NCBI RefSeq assembly: GCF_013464915.1
Contig: NZ_RAVT01000005.1
Coordinates: 149,598-192,133 of the forward strand
Source: Stenotrophomonas maltophilia
GTDB lineage: Bacteria > Pseudomonadota > Gammaproteobacteria > Xanthomonadales > Xanthomonadaceae
Direction of reading: 5' to 3'
Length of the DNA: 42,536 nucleotides
The stretch's first letter is position 1; every line of letters begins with the position of its first letter. Positions 15,411-24,852 of the stretch are shown here, one piece after another. The notes beneath the pieces were generated by a model. That model had not been told where the DNA came from and searched no databases. It was given only the letters and a program-made list of their open reading frames with translations. The translations under genes were made by a program, and so were the position numbers.

Positions 15411-16418
15411 ATGACCCCACGTACCCTGGCCACCGCGCTGGCCCTGCTGCTGGCCGGCACCGCCGCTTCCACCACCGTGTCCGCGCACGAACGCGTTCCC
15501 TCGGGCCAGCAGGTCGGCACCAGCCCCTGGGGACCGAAGGACGAGATCGGTCGCCTCAACCTGATCACCGAGGCCTCGCGTGCGGCGATCCTGTCGCGGG
15601 TCAGCGGCGGCAAGGCCTATGACCTGGCCACCGACTACTACGTCGGCATGCCCAGCTGGCAGGATGCCGGCGACCCGCACTACCAGTTCTGGATGACCCA
15701 CACCCCGCGCGGCACGGTGATGGATGATCCGATGGGCGTGGGCGAGACCATGAACCTCACCCGCAGCTACACCGGCACCGCATTCTCGATGTACAGCCAC
15801 ACCGGTACCCACATCGATGCGCTGAACCATTTCGGCATCCACGGAAAGATCTGGAACGGCTTCGAGGCCGACAAGCATCTTGGCGACCGTGGCTGGAATG
15901 TCACCGGCATCGAGAAATTCCCGCCGCTGATCGCGCGTGGCGTGCTGATCGACGTGGCCGGCGCCAAGGGCGTGGACATGCTGCCGGACAGCTACCGCGT
16001 CACCCGCCAGGACCTGAAGGATGCGCTGGCACGCCAGCAGGTGAAGCTGCAGCAGGGTGACGTGGTGCTGATCCGCACCGGCCGCATGCGCCTGTTCGAA
16101 CAGCCCAAGGCCTACATGGCCAACCCGCCGGGCATGGGCCTGGACGCGGCGCGCTTCCTGGTCGAGGACAGCGGCGCGATGATCGTCGGCGCCGACAACC
16201 TCAGCTTCGAGACCTTCCCCTCGGAGGTGTCCGACGACTACGTGCCGCTGCACACCTACCTGCTGGCCCAGCAGGGCGCGCCGATCATCGAGCTGGTGGC
16301 GCTGGACGACCTGGCCCGCGACAAGGTCTACGAGTTCGCCTTCATCGGCGGCCCGCTGAAGATCCGTGGCGGCGATGCCGCACCGCTGCGCCCGGTGGCG
16401 TTGCCGGTGCGCCCGTAA
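15411..16418 (+). CDS. Secreted cyclase family protein (kynurenine formamidase-like)
   Basis: A 335-residue protein with a signal peptide (about 1-25, TVSA-HE), placing it in the periplasm. The cyclase/formamidase metal site is clear: His130, His134, Asp136 and His140 in SHTGTHIDALNHF. Family members are Mn2+/Zn2+ amidohydrolases such as arylformamidase or isatin hydrolase. The substrate here is unknown. AAGGAG lies 7 nt before ATG 15411. Being secreted is unusual for kynurenine formamidase and suggests another, extracytoplasmic substrate. Confidence 0.85.
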   Translation: MTPRTLATALALLLAGTAASTTVSAHERVPSGQQVGTSPWGPKDEIGRLNLITEASRAAILSRVSGGKAYDLATDYYVGMPSWQDAGDPHYQFWMTHTPRGTVMDDPMGVGETMNLTRSYTGTAFSMYSHTGTHIDALNHFGIHGKIWNGFEADKHLGDRGWNVTGIEKFPPLIARGVLIDVAGAKGVDMLPDSYRVTRQDLKDALARQQVKLQQGDVVLIRTGRMRLFEQPKAYMANPPGMGLDAARFLVEDSGAMIVGADNLSFETFPSEVSDDYVPLHTYLLAQQGAPIIELVALDDLARDKVYEFAFIGGPLKIRGGDAAPLRPVALPVRP

Positions 16419-16430
16419 CCGGGGCCTGTG

Positions 16431-16546
16431 GGTGCCGACCTTGGTCGGCACCGCGCTTTACCGCTATCCACGCATGGCGTGGATCTACCAGGCTGCGGCA
16501 TGGATTTGCCGGGGCTCTGTCCAGTAGATCCACTCCATGCGTGGAT
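16431..16546. repeat. Three consecutive hairpin repeats
   Basis: GGTGCCGACC-TT-GGTCGGCACC (16431-16452); ATCCACGC-ATG-GCGTGGAT (16466-16484) followed by CTACC; and GTAGATCCAC-TCCATGC-GTGGAT (16524-16546). They follow the cyclase stop and precede the LexA site of the imu operon. Confidence 0.75.
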
Positions 16547-16589
16547 GCTTTACCCCTTCAGCAACCTGAAACCCGACCCGCCGATTTCA

Positions 16590-16605
16590 TTAGTAATTCT
16601 ACTTA
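16590..16605 (+). promoter_or_regulatory. LexA box of the imuA-imuB-dnaE2 operon
   Basis: TTAGTAATTCTACTTA fits the Xanthomonadaceae-type LexA pattern TTAG-N6-TACTA with one mismatch. It lies 127 bp upstream of the imuA start. SOS control of this cassette is well established in related bacteria. Confidence 0.7.
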
Positions 16606-16731
16606 CAACGCGAGTAGCATGTCCGGTCTCAGCCCCTGATACCGGCCTGTCGATACTCGCTCCATGCCAGCCGTTTCCGCCCGTTCCTGCCGCTTCCAGC
16701 CTACCCGGCGCCTCCCCAGGAGGACCGGCTG

Positions 16732-17346
16732 ATGGGTGCCGTCGTCGCCCTCGACCGGCTGCTGGACGGCCGCCAGCTGTGGCGCGGCCCGGCCCGCCAA
16801 GGGCCCGCCAGCGACCACCTGGCCAGCGGCCACCCGGCACTGGATGCGCGCCTGCCCGGCGGCGGCTGGCCGGCCAGCGGGCTGTGCGAGGTACTGCAGG
16901 CCGCGCCCGGGGTGGGCGAGCTGGCCCTGGTCTGGCCGGCACTGGCGAAACTGAGCCAGCGCGGCCGCCCGATCGTACTCGTCGCCCCGCCCTATCGCCC
17001 GCATGCCCCGGCCTGGGCCGCAGCCGGGCTGGAGCTGGCCCAGCTGCAGATCATCCATGCCGCGCCGAAGCAGGCACTGTGGGCCACCGAGCAATGCCTG
17101 CGTTCTGCCGCCTGCGCGGCGGTGCTGTGCTGGCCACACCAGGCCGACGACCGCTCACTGCGCCGCCTGCAGGTGGCTGCCGACAGCGGCCAGTGCCTGG
17201 GCTTCGTGTTCCGCGAGGCGCAGGCAGCGCGCAACCCCTCCCCGGCCAGCCTGCGCCTGCAGCTCGATCATGGCCAGGTACGGGTGCTGAAGTGCCGTGG
17301 CGGCCTGCCACCGGCGCAGCCGTTGCCACTGGCCATCGCCCACTGA
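16732..17346 (+). CDS. imuA: Translesion synthesis-associated protein ImuA
   Basis: A 204-residue RecA/SulA-like protein. Visible features are the N-terminal HPALDARLPGGGWPASGLCEVL typical of ImuA, a RecA-core-like GELALVWPALAKLSQRGRPIVLVAPPY, and LQIIHAAPKQALWATEQCLRSAAC. ImuA is the accessory partner of ImuB and DnaE2 in damage-induced mutagenesis. AGGAGG lies 8 nt before ATG 16732. The first of three tightly spaced genes (9-bp gap to imuB), it is controlled by the LexA box at 16590. It is at the short end of the family (often 200-250 residues). Confidence 0.93.
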   Translation: MGAVVALDRLLDGRQLWRGPARQGPASDHLASGHPALDARLPGGGWPASGLCEVLQAAPGVGELALVWPALAKLSQRGRPIVLVAPPYRPHAPAWAAAGLELAQLQIIHAAPKQALWATEQCLRSAACAAVLCWPHQADDRSLRRLQVAADSGQCLGFVFREAQAARNPSPASLRLQLDHGQVRVLKCRGGLPPAQPLPLAIAH

Positions 17347-17355
17347 GGCCGCGCC

Positions 17356-18765
17356 ATGCATTGGGCCTGCCTGTTGTTGCCGCAGCTGGCGCTGGACAGC
17401 GTGCTTCGCCTGCAGCCGGACCCGCAGCGGCCACTGGTGCTGCTGCAGGGACCGGCACAGCGTCGCGTGCTGCGAGCGGTCAGCCCGTCCGCACGCGCAG
17501 CGGGGCTGCGCCCGGGCATGCTGTTGTCGGCCGCGCAGGTGCTGGTGCAGGACATGCACCTGCATGACTACGACCCGAACGCGGAACAGCACACCCGGCA
17601 GCTGCTGGCCAGTTGGGCCTACGCCTACAGCTCGCAGGTCAGCCTCGATTTCCCGCATGCACTGGTGCTGGAGATCGGCGCCAGCCGCGCCCTGTTCGGT
17701 GACTGGTTGACGATCGAAAAGCGCCTGCGTGGTGAACTGCATGAGCTCGGTTTCCGCCACCGCCTGGTGGCTGCACCCACCGCGCATGCCGCGCGCGTGC
17801 TGGCCAACGTCCACGACGGCCTCGGCATCGATGCGCAGCAGCTGCCAGCGGCGCTGGCACAACTGCCGTTGCAGCGCTGCGGCCTGCCCAGCGAAGCGGT
17901 GACCGTACTGGCACGCTCCGGGCTGCGCACGCTGGGCGCGGTGCTCGAGCTGCCGCGCGACAGCCTGGCCCGGCGCTTTGCCCCCGAGGTCCTGCAGCAG
18001 CTGGATGCATTGCGTGGCCTGCCCACCGCGCCACTGCGCTACTACCAGCCACCGGACCGGTTCGATGCGCGCATCGAGTTCGAATACGAGATCGAATCCA
18101 GCCAGGCCCTGTTGTTTCCGCTGCGCCGCCTGCTGCTGGACCTGGCCGCCTTCCTGTGTTCGCGCGATGGCGGCGTGCAGCGCTTCGACCTGCATTTCGA
18201 GCATGACCTGCTGCCGGCCAGCGTGCTGACCATCGGCCTGCTGGCACCCGAACGCGATCCCGCGCTGCTGTTCGAGATCGCGCGCAACCGCATGGAAGCC
18301 TTCGCCCTGCCGGCCGGCAGCCGCGCACTGCGCCTGCAGGCCGAGCAACTGCCACCGTTCGTGCCCGCCGCGCGTGACCTGTTCGACACCCGGCCGGCGC
18401 AGGCGATGCCCTGGAACCAGCTGCGCGAGCGCCTGCGCGCACGGCTGGGCGATGACGCCGTGCAGCCGCTGGCGGTACAGGCCGACCATCGCCCTGAACG
18501 CGCCAGTGGTATCCAGCCCCCGACCAAACCGCCCGCTTACTGGCCACTGCGCCCAGGCTGGCTGCTGGACACCCCGCAACCACTGCGTGACCCGCGCCTG
18601 CGCATCATCGCCGGGCCGGAGCGGATCGAATCGGGTTGGTGGGACCAGGCCGACGCGCGCCGCGACTATTACGTGGTGGAAACCGCGCACGGTCAGCGTG
18701 GCTGGGCCTTCCGCACACGCAATGACCCGCATGCGCCGTGGATGCTGCATGGCTGGTTCGGCTGA
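17356..18765 (+). CDS. imuB: ImuB, Y-family polymerase-like protein
   Basis: A 469-residue catalytically inactive Y-family polymerase homologue. The palm-like N-terminus starts WACLLLPQLALDSV, where active Pol IV/V has a metal-binding Asp; the second carboxylate motif reads LEIGASRALFG instead of SxDE. Finger and little-finger regions follow (EAVTVLARSGLRTLGAVLELPRDSLARRF). A possible beta-clamp contact is AEQLPPF around residue 333. ImuB bridges ImuA, the clamp and DnaE2. The C-terminus (from about 400) carries the GPERIESGWWD...DYYVVE motif typical of ImuB. It is followed by dnaE2 after 6 bp. Confidence 0.95.
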   Translation: MHWACLLLPQLALDSVLRLQPDPQRPLVLLQGPAQRRVLRAVSPSARAAGLRPGMLLSAAQVLVQDMHLHDYDPNAEQHTRQLLASWAYAYSSQVSLDFPHALVLEIGASRALFGDWLTIEKRLRGELHELGFRHRLVAAPTAHAARVLANVHDGLGIDAQQLPAALAQLPLQRCGLPSEAVTVLARSGLRTLGAVLELPRDSLARRFAPEVLQQLDALRGLPTAPLRYYQPPDRFDARIEFEYEIESSQALLFPLRRLLLDLAAFLCSRDGGVQRFDLHFEHDLLPASVLTIGLLAPERDPALLFEIARNRMEAFALPAGSRALRLQAEQLPPFVPAARDLFDTRPAQAMPWNQLRERLRARLGDDAVQPLAVQADHRPERASGIQPPTKPPAYWPLRPGWLLDTPQPLRDPRLRIIAGPERIESGWWDQADARRDYYVVETAHGQRGWAFRTRNDPHAPWMLHGWFG

Positions 18766-18771
18766 GCCGCG

Positions 18772-21700
18772 ATGCACAGTGAACTGCCCGGCTACGCTGA
18801 ACTGCACTGCCTGTCGGCCTTCAGTTTCCAGCGTGGCGCCTCGATCGCCGAAGAACTGTTCGCGCGCGCCGCCGGCCAGGGCTACCGCGCGTTGGCGATC
18901 ACCGACGAATGTTCGCTGGCCGGCATCGTGCGCGCCTGGCAGGCCGCGAAGACGCATGGCGTGGCGCTGATCATCGGCGCCGAATTCCAGGTCGAGGATG
19001 GGCCGAAACTGGCCCTGCTGTGCACCGATCAGGCCGCCTATGTCGGGCTGTGCCAGTTGATCACCACCTGCCGGCGGCGCGCGCCCAAAGGCGAGTACCG
19101 CTGCCTGCGCGAGGACCTGCTCGGCCTGCCCGAGGGCCTGCTGTGCCTGTGGCTGGACCGGCAGCCGGCCGCTACTGACCTGGAACTGCTGCGCACCGGC
19201 TTCGATGACCGCCTGTGGCTGGCGGTGGAGCTGCATCACGAACACGACGATGCACGCCGGCTGCAGCAGCTGCAGGCCTTCGGCGAACGCCACCGCCTGC
19301 CGCTGGTGGCCAGTGGTGATGTGCACATGCACGTGCGCCGCCGCCGCGCCCTGCAGGACACGCTGACCGCGATCCGCCACCGCTGCAGCGTGGCCGAGGC
19401 CGGCTGGCGCCTGTTCCCCAACGGCGAGCGCCACCTGCGCCCGCGCAGCGCGCTGGCCCAGCTTTATCCACCCGATTTGCTGGCCGAGACGCTGCGCATC
19501 GCCGAGCGTTGCCACTTCACGCTGGAGCAGCTGCAGTACACCTATCCGCGTGAGCTGGTGCCGGAGGGCCACGACCCGGACAGCTGGCTGCGCGTGCTGG
19601 TCGAGCGCGGCATTCCGTGGCGCTGGAAAGACGGCATCAAGCCGGCACAACGCACGCAGATCGAGCACGAACTGGCGTTGATCAAGCAGAAGAACTACGC
19701 CTCCTATTTCCTCACCGTGCAGGACATCGTGCGCTTCGCCCGCAGCCAGGACATCCTCTGCCAAGGGCGTGGCTCGGCGGCCAACTCGGCGGTGTGCTTC
19801 GTGCTGGGCGTGACCGAGATCGACCCGGCGCGCAGCAACCTGCTGTTCGAGCGCTTCATCTCCGCCGAGCGCGACGAGCCGCCGGATATCGACATCGACT
19901 TCGAGCACGAGCGCCGCGAGGAAGTACTGCAGTACGTGTTCAAGCGCTATGGCCGCGAGCGTGCTGCATTGACTGCGGTGGCAATCAGCTACCGTGGCCG
20001 CAGCGCGATCCGCGACGTGGCCCGCGCACTCGGCCTGCCGATGGACCAGGTCAACGAACTGGGCGCGGCGATGGACCATTGGGGCGGCCACGTGCCGCTG
20101 CCGGAGACCCTGCGCGAGCGCGGCTTCGATCCGGAAACCCCGCTGATGCGGCGGCTGCTGGCGCTGACCGCCGAGCTGATCGACTTCCCGCGCCACCTGT
20201 CGCAGCACCCGGGCGGCTTCGTGATCTCCGAGCACCCGCTGTCGACGCTGGTACCGGTGGAAAACGCGGCGATGGCCGACCGCACCGTCATCCAGTGGGA
20301 CAAGGACGACCTCGATGCCACCGGCCTGATGAAGGTCGACTGCCTGGCGCTGGGCATGCTCACCGCCATCCGCAAATGCCTGGCGATGCTGAAGCAGCAT
20401 GGCCTGCACAGTGGACGCATGGATGCGATCGAGGATGACGACAAGCCCACCTACGACATGATCAGCGCCGCCGACACCATCGGCGTCTTCCAGATCGAGT
20501 CGCGCGCACAGATGGCAATGCTGCCGCGCATGCAGCCGCGCAATTTCTACGATCTGGTGATCGAAGTGGCGATCGTGCGTCCCGGCCCGATCCAGGGCGA
20601 CATGGTGCACCCCTACCTGGAGCGACGCCGGCTGCTGCGCGAACAGGGTCCAGAGGCGTTGGACAACCTGGAGGAGCCGCTGTACCCGCCGCAGCTGGAG
20701 CGCGTGTTCGCGCGCACCCTGGGCGTGCCTTTGTTCCAGGAACAGGTAATGCAGCTGGCCGTGGATGCGGCCGGATACACCCCCGGCGAGGCCGATACCC
20801 TGCGCCGCTCGATGGCCGCGTGGAAACGGCGTGGCGGGCTGGAACCGCATCGCGAAAAACTGCTGGCCGGCATGCTGAAGAACAACTTCAGCCGCGAGTA
20901 CGGCGAACACCTGTTCGAGCAGATCAAGGGCTTCGGTGATTACGGTTTCCCGGAAAGCCACGCCGCCAGTTTCGCCCTGCTGACCTATGCCAGCTGCTGG
21001 CTGAAGTGCCACCACCCGGCTGCGTTCACCGCCAGCCTGATCAACAGCCAGCCGCTGGGTTTCTACAGCCCCGACCAGTTGCTGCAGGACGCACGCCGCC
21101 ATGGCATCCGCGTGCTGCCGGTGGACGTGCGCCACAGCGACTGGGACTGCACCCTGGATTTCAGCAAGGGCGCGGCGGCGATCCGGCTTGGCCTGCGCCT
21201 GATCGACGGCTGCAACGAAGCGGCCGTGCAGGCCATCATGCACGAGCGTGCACGGCGACCGTTCGACGATGTCGGCGACCTGTGCCAGCGCACCGCCCTG
21301 GACCGTCGCCATCAAGGCCTGCTGGCCGATGCCGGTGCGCTGCGCGGGCTCAGTGGCCATCGCCATCGTGCGCGCTGGGATATCTCGGGCGTAGAGAACC
21401 GATTGCCACTGTTCGACCAGGCCCGGGCCACCGCCGAGGCCCGCGTGCCATTGCCACTGCCCAGCGCATGGGACGACATGCAGGCTGACTACCGCAGTAC
21501 CGGCACCACCCTTGGCCGCCACCCGATCTCGTTCCTGCGTGCACAGCTGCGCAGCCGTGGCTGCCTGGATGCCGCACAGCTGGCCGGGCACGGGCACGGC
21601 CACCGCGTGCGCATCGCTGGCCTGGTGCGCATGCGCCAGCGCCCGCAGACCGCCAGTGGCGTTACCTTCCTCACCCTCGAGGACGAGACCGGCATGGTCA

Positions 21701-21882
21701 ATGCCGTGGTCTGGCGCCACCTTGCCGACCGCCAGCACCGGGTGCTGGTCGACACCCAGCTGATGCAGATCGATGGCCGCCTGGAGCGCGTCGATGGCGT
21801 GCAGCATGTCATCGTGCAACGCATGCACTGCCTGGATGAGCTGCTGCAGGGACTGCGCAGCCACAGCCGCGATTTCCATTGA
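18772..21882 (+). CDS. dnaE2: Error-prone DNA polymerase III alpha subunit DnaE2
   Basis: A 1036-residue C-family polymerase. Domains: an N-terminal PHP domain ([17 protein letters not shown]..., [14 protein letters not shown]), the palm with [16 protein letters not shown] carrying two catalytic aspartates, fingers, a helix-hairpin-helix region ([25 protein letters not shown]), and a C-terminal OB fold ([29 protein letters not shown]). It is shorter than DnaE1 (about 1170) because the tau-binding tail is missing, the hallmark of DnaE2. It acts with ImuA and ImuB in SOS lesion bypass. Confidence 0.97.
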   Translation: MHSELPGYAELHCLSAFSFQRGASIAEELFARAAGQGYRALAITDECSLAGIVRAWQAAKTHGVALIIGAEFQVEDGPKLALLCTDQAAYVGLCQLITTCRRRAPKGEYRCLREDLLGLPEGLLCLWLDRQPAATDLELLRTGFDDRLWLAVELHHEHDDARRLQQLQAFGERHRLPLVASGDVHMHVRRRRALQDTLTAIRHRCSVAEAGWRLFPNGERHLRPRSALAQLYPPDLLAETLRIAERCHFTLEQLQYTYPRELVPEGHDPDSWLRVLVERGIPWRWKDGIKPAQRTQIEHELALIKQKNYASYFLTVQDIVRFARSQDILCQGRGSAANSAVCFVLGVTEIDPARSNLLFERFISAERDEPPDIDIDFEHERREEVLQYVFKRYGRERAALTAVAISYRGRSAIRDVARALGLPMDQVNELGAAMDHWGGHVPLPETLRERGFDPETPLMRRLLALTAELIDFPRHLSQHPGGFVISEHPLSTLVPVENAAMADRTVIQWDKDDLDATGLMKVDCLALGMLTAIRKCLAMLKQHGLHSGRMDAIEDDDKPTYDMISAADTIGVFQIESRAQMAMLPRMQPRNFYDLVIEVAIVRPGPIQGDMVHPYLERRRLLREQGPEALDNLEEPLYPPQLERVFARTLGVPLFQEQVMQLAVDAAGYTPGEADTLRRSMAAWKRRGGLEPHREKLLAGMLKNNFSREYGEHLFEQIKGFGDYGFPESHAASFALLTYASCWLKCHHPAAFTASLINSQPLGFYSPDQLLQDARRHGIRVLPVDVRHSDWDCTLDFSKGAAAIRLGLRLIDGCNEAAVQAIMHERARRPFDDVGDLCQRTALDRRHQGLLADAGALRGLSGHRHRARWDISGVENRLPLFDQARATAEARVPLPLPSAWDDMQADYRSTGTTLGRHPISFLRAQLRSRGCLDAAQLAGHGHGHRVRIAGLVRMRQRPQTASGVTFLTLEDETGMVNAVVWRHLADRQHRVLVDTQLMQIDGRLERVDGVQHVIVQRMHCLDELLQGLRSHSRDFH

Positions 21883-21945
21883 CACCGGATCAGGTGATGT
21901 CGACTGGGTAAAGTCGACGGCATCCCGATAGGGCGACAGCATTCC

Positions 21946-22036
21946 GGTAGAGTCGACTGTCAGTCGACTTGCGCGCGCCAGCGCGGGAATTTCCGCGACC
22001 CGAGCGAGGGGCAGTCGACCAACAGCCGACTCTACC
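21946..22036. repeat. Inverted pair of GTAG repeats after dnaE2
   Basis: GGTAGAGTCGACTGTCAGTC at 21946 and, inverted, GCAGTCGACCAACAGCCGAC ending TCTACC at 22036. A degenerate relative (GTCGACTGGGTAAAGTCGAC) lies at 21900-21919. The pair likely marks the 3' end of the imu transcript. Confidence 0.75.
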
Positions 22037-22087
22037 CATCCCCTTTTGCATCCGCTATCGTCGGCACATCCAAGGAAGGACGACCCG

Positions 22088-22594
22088 ATGCCCCGTGTGC
22101 TGCTGCTGACCACCCTGGTGGTCTCGACCCTTGCCCTGCTCGTTTCCGGCTGGACCGCCTGGAACCTGCATCGCAGCCAATCGCCAGAGCGGATCATCGA
22201 AGCGCGCGGGCTGGTCATCCACGATGCAGGCGGCCAGCCGCGGGTGATCCTCGGCGCACCGGTTCCCGATCCACTCAGCCAGGGCCGCCCCCAGGGGCCG
22301 CGTGCCACTGCCCTGTCCGGCCTGATCCTGCTTGGCCCCGACGGTTCCGAGCGCGGCGGTTATGGCACCAGCGACCGCGGCGGCGAAGCCCTGCTCACCC
22401 TCGACGATGCCACCGGCACCACCGAAGTCTTCAAGGTCGTCGCCAACCCGGACCGCGGCGCCAGCCTGATGGTCAAGCACCAGAACAACACCGGCGCCAT
22501 GCTCACGTCCTGGCAGGGCAAGCCGGAGCTGATGTTCGTCGATGACAGTGGCCAGTCCTACTACGTGCGCCCGGGCGCGAACGCCGCGCCCTGA
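22088..22594 (+). CDS. Membrane-anchored hypothetical protein
   Basis: A 168-residue protein I do not recognise as a named family. Residues about 5-25 form one hydrophobic helix (VLLLTTLVVSTLALLVSGWTAW), probably an uncleaved N-terminal anchor with a periplasmic C-terminal domain. That domain is rich in short beta strands with repeated glycine turns: RGLVIHDAGGQPRVILGAPVPD, GLILLGPDGSERGGYGTSD, EALLTLDD, SLMVKHQNNTGAML, ELMFVDDSGQSYYV. This gives a beta-rich, possibly beta-helix-like fold. AAGGA precedes ATG 22088. Repeats flank it on both sides, so it is probably monocistronic. Confidence 0.7.
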   Translation: MPRVLLLTTLVVSTLALLVSGWTAWNLHRSQSPERIIEARGLVIHDAGGQPRVILGAPVPDPLSQGRPQGPRATALSGLILLGPDGSERGGYGTSDRGGEALLTLDDATGTTEVFKVVANPDRGASLMVKHQNNTGAMLTSWQGKPELMFVDDSGQSYYVRPGANAAP

Positions 22595-22603
22595 TCTGTC
22601 TTT

Positions 22604-22719
22604 GTAGAGCCGAGCCATGCTCGGCTGCACGTCGCTCCAACGCCGCGATGCCTGATCGAAAAGCAGTCGAGCATGGCTCGACGCTACATAACCGGCAGTC
22701 GAGCATGGCTCGACGCTAC
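22604..22719. repeat. Three SMAG repeats, one overlapping the MocR stop
   Basis: GTAGAGCCGAGCCATGCTCG at 22604, then two tandem inverse copies GCAGTCGAGCATGGCTCGAC-GCTAC at 22662-22687 and 22694-22719. The last GTAG head (read on the minus strand) contains the TAG stop codon of the MocR gene (22716-22718). Confidence 0.8.
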
Positions 22720-24002
22720 ACCCCACACACCACCGCCAGGTCATCGGCCAGCTGCCGCAGCTGCGCCCCCCCCAGCGCCGCGCAGGTGATGCGCAGGCCA
22801 TGCCCCGGTGCTGACACCGCGAACACTTCACCCGCGCGCACATGCCATCCGCGCGAAGCCAGCGCCAGCACCTGCGGATGACTGTCGCCCTGCAGCGGCA
22901 GCCACAGGTTCAATCCTTCCATCGGCTGTGGCGTCGGCACGCCACGTGCGCGCAGCAGTTCCTGCAGCGACTGCAACCGCTGCTGGTAGCGCTCGCCCGC
23001 CGAGGCGATCTTCGCCCGCTGCGATGCCGACGCCAGCACAGACGTCGCCGCATCCTGCAGCAGATGACTGACCCAGCCGGTACCGGACGCCAACCGCAAC
23101 CGCAGCCGCATCGCGGTCTCTTCATCGCAGGCCAGCCAGGCCAGCCGCAGGTCCGGGCCCAGCGGTTTGGACAACGAACGCAGCAGCGCCCAGCGCCGGC
23201 CATCCAGCGGCAGCACCGAGTGATAGACCTGCTGCGAGAGCAGCGCGTAGTGATCGTCGATCAACACCGCCACCTGCGGATAGGCGGCCAGCAGCTGGCG
23301 CAATGCGCGTGCCCGCTTCGCATCCAGGCTGGCACCTGTCGGGTTGTGCGCCCGCGGGGTCAACAGCACCGCGCGTGCGCCGCTTTCGAGTGCCTGCCGC
23401 AGCAATTCGACCTGCATGCCATGTTCATCCACCGCCACCGGCAACGGCGCGTGGCCCACGGCGTTGAGCACGTTCAGGCTGCCAAGAAAGCACGGATCTT
23501 CCACCGCGATGCGATCGCCCGGCAGCAGCCATGCCGCCAGCAGGCGTTCGATGCCATCGACCGCGCCGTGGGTCAGTTCCAGCGCATAGCCTTCGGGGCA
23601 GTCCACATCCAGCGAGGCGCGCGCCAGCGCCTGCAGCCGCGGATCGACCGTGCCCACGCCGTACAGCCGTGGCGCGGCCGGCGCCAGCCGCAGACTGGGC
23701 AGCAGGCGTGGGTCCGGATTGCCACCGGCCAGGTCATGCAGGGCCAACCCTGGCGTACTGCCCTCGCGTGCCAGCGTCGGCGGCAGGCCACGCACCACCG
23801 TGCCGCGCCGGCCCGCGGTGCTGGCCAGGCCCGCCGCATCCAGGCGCTTGTAGGCAGCGGCCACGGTGTTGCGATTGACCCCCAGCTGATCGGCCAACTC
23901 GCGCACCGGCGGCAGCACGCTGCCGGCAGGCAGACGGCCCTTGCCGATGCCATCGCGGATGCTGTCGAAGATCGACTCGGCGCTATGCCCGGTGATTTTC
24001 AT
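22716..24002 (-). CDS. ptsJ: PtsJ-like MocR (GntR/aminotransferase fusion) transcriptional regulator
   Basis: A 428-residue fusion of a GntR winged helix (1-70: IFDSIRDGIGKGRLPAGSVLPPVRELADQLGVNRNTVAAAYKRL) and an aspartate-aminotransferase-like PLP-binding domain. Lys279 in RSLSKPLGPDLRLAW is the predicted PLP Schiff-base lysine, and HNPTG and DDHYALL are also visible. From memory it resembles enterobacterial PtsJ throughout; Salmonella PtsJ is a PLP-responsive repressor of pdxK. It is divergent from the PLPHP gene, with two direct repeats 22 bp apart between them. The proximal repeat overlaps its own ribosome-binding region, consistent with autoregulation. Confidence 0.88.
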   Translation of the reverse strand: MKITGHSAESIFDSIRDGIGKGRLPAGSVLPPVRELADQLGVNRNTVAAAYKRLDAAGLASTAGRRGTVVRGLPPTLAREGSTPGLALHDLAGGNPDPRLLPSLRLAPAAPRLYGVGTVDPRLQALARASLDVDCPEGYALELTHGAVDGIERLLAAWLLPGDRIAVEDPCFLGSLNVLNAVGHAPLPVAVDEHGMQVELLRQALESGARAVLLTPRAHNPTGASLDAKRARALRQLLAAYPQVAVLIDDHYALLSQQVYHSVLPLDGRRWALLRSLSKPLGPDLRLAWLACDEETAMRLRLRLASGTGWVSHLLQDAATSVLASASQRAKIASAGERYQQRLQSLQELLRARGVPTPQPMEGLNLWLPLQGDSHPQVLALASRGWHVRAGEVFAVSAPGHGLRITCAALGGAQLRQLADDLAVVCGV

Positions 24003-24003
24003 T

Positions 24004-24038
24004 TTGTCCTATGCCAAAATAATTCTTGTCCTGTGCCA
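24004..24038. promoter_or_regulatory. Direct-repeat operator between ptsJ and yggS
   Basis: TTGTCCTATGCCA (24004-24016) and TTGTCCTGTGCCA (24026-24038) differ at one base and are spaced exactly 22 bp, two helical turns. MocR regulators such as PdxR typically bind paired direct repeats. The first copy starts 2 bp before the ptsJ start codon and, on the minus strand, contains its AGGAC ribosome-binding sequence. Confidence 0.65.
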
Positions 24039-24078
24039 GTGTATCCCACCCTGGCCGCCCTGCATTGGAGGTGCCCGC

Positions 24079-24852
24079 ATGCCCCTTGCCGCCGCCGACT
24101 GGCCCGTCGCCCAGTCCGTTGAACAGATCGCCGCCAACCTGGTCACGGTGCGCCAACGCATCGCCGAGGCCTGCGCGCGCGTAGGCCGTGACCCGGCCAG
24201 CGTGCGCCTGCTGCCGGTCAGCAAGACCGTGGATGACACCCGCATCCGCATGGCGGTGGCCGCCGGCTGCCACGAACTGGGCGAGAACAAGGTGCAGGAG
24301 GCACAGCGCAAGGCCGAGACAATGGCCGACCTGGGCGTGCACTGGTCGGTGATCGGGCACCTGCAGACCAACAAGGCACGCTACGTGGCGCGCTTCGCCA
24401 GCGAATTCCAGGCGCTGGACAGCCTGCGTGTAGCCGAGGTGCTGCAGCAGCGCCTGCAGCTGGAAGACCGCACGCTGGATGTGTTCGTGCAGGTCAACAC
24501 CTCCGCCGAGCCCAGCAAGTACGGCCTGGAACCCGATGCTGTCGGGGCCTTCGTGCAGCAGCTGCCAGTCTTCGACCGGCTACGCGTGCGTGGCCTGATG
24601 ACCCTGGCCATCTTCACCCCCGAAGTCGAACGTGTGCGCGCGTGCTTCGTGCGCCTGCGTGAACTGCGCGATCAGCTGCAACACAGCGCCCCACCCGGCC
24701 TCGACCTGTCGCAGCTGTCGATGGGCATGTCCGGGGACTTCGAAGTGGCCATCGAGGAAGGCGCCACCGTAGTCCGCGTCGGCCAGGCCATCTTCGGCGC
24801 CCGCGCCACTCCGGACAGCTTCTACTGGCCAAACAAGGGAGCCCCGGCATGA
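24079..24852 (+). CDS. yggS: YggS family PLP homeostasis protein (PLPHP)
   Basis: A 257-residue single-domain fold-type III (alanine racemase-like) PLP-binding protein. The PLP lysine is Lys49 in LLPVSKTVDD. Family signatures follow: LGENKVQEAQRK, HWSVIGHLQTNKARYVA, VFVQVNTSAEPSKYGL, GLMTLA, and LSMGMSGDFEVAIEEGATVVRVGQAIFG. PLPHP buffers and delivers pyridoxal 5'-phosphate and affects amino and keto acid pools; it has no known catalytic activity. GGAGG lies 7 nt before ATG 24079. It is usually beside pilT, proC or yggT; here it instead faces a PtsJ-like regulator and shares an operon with a glutamine amidotransferase (4-nt ATGA overlap). Confidence 0.95.
   Translation: MPLAAADWPVAQSVEQIAANLVTVRQRIAEACARVGRDPASVRLLPVSKTVDDTRIRMAVAAGCHELGENKVQEAQRKAETMADLGVHWSVIGHLQTNKARYVARFASEFQALDSLRVAEVLQQRLQLEDRTLDVFVQVNTSAEPSKYGLEPDAVGAFVQQLPVFDRLRVRGLMTLAIFTPEVERVRACFVRLRELRDQLQHSAPPGLDLSQLSMGMSGDFEVAIEEGATVVRVGQAIFGARATPDSFYWPNKGAPA

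Noticed and set aside
17155..22308. Open frame of 1717 codons on the minus strand
   Set aside because: It runs antisense through imuA, imuB and dnaE2, which are unmistakable. The translation is low-complexity Gln/His/Ala/Arg sequence typical of the complement of GC-rich genes.
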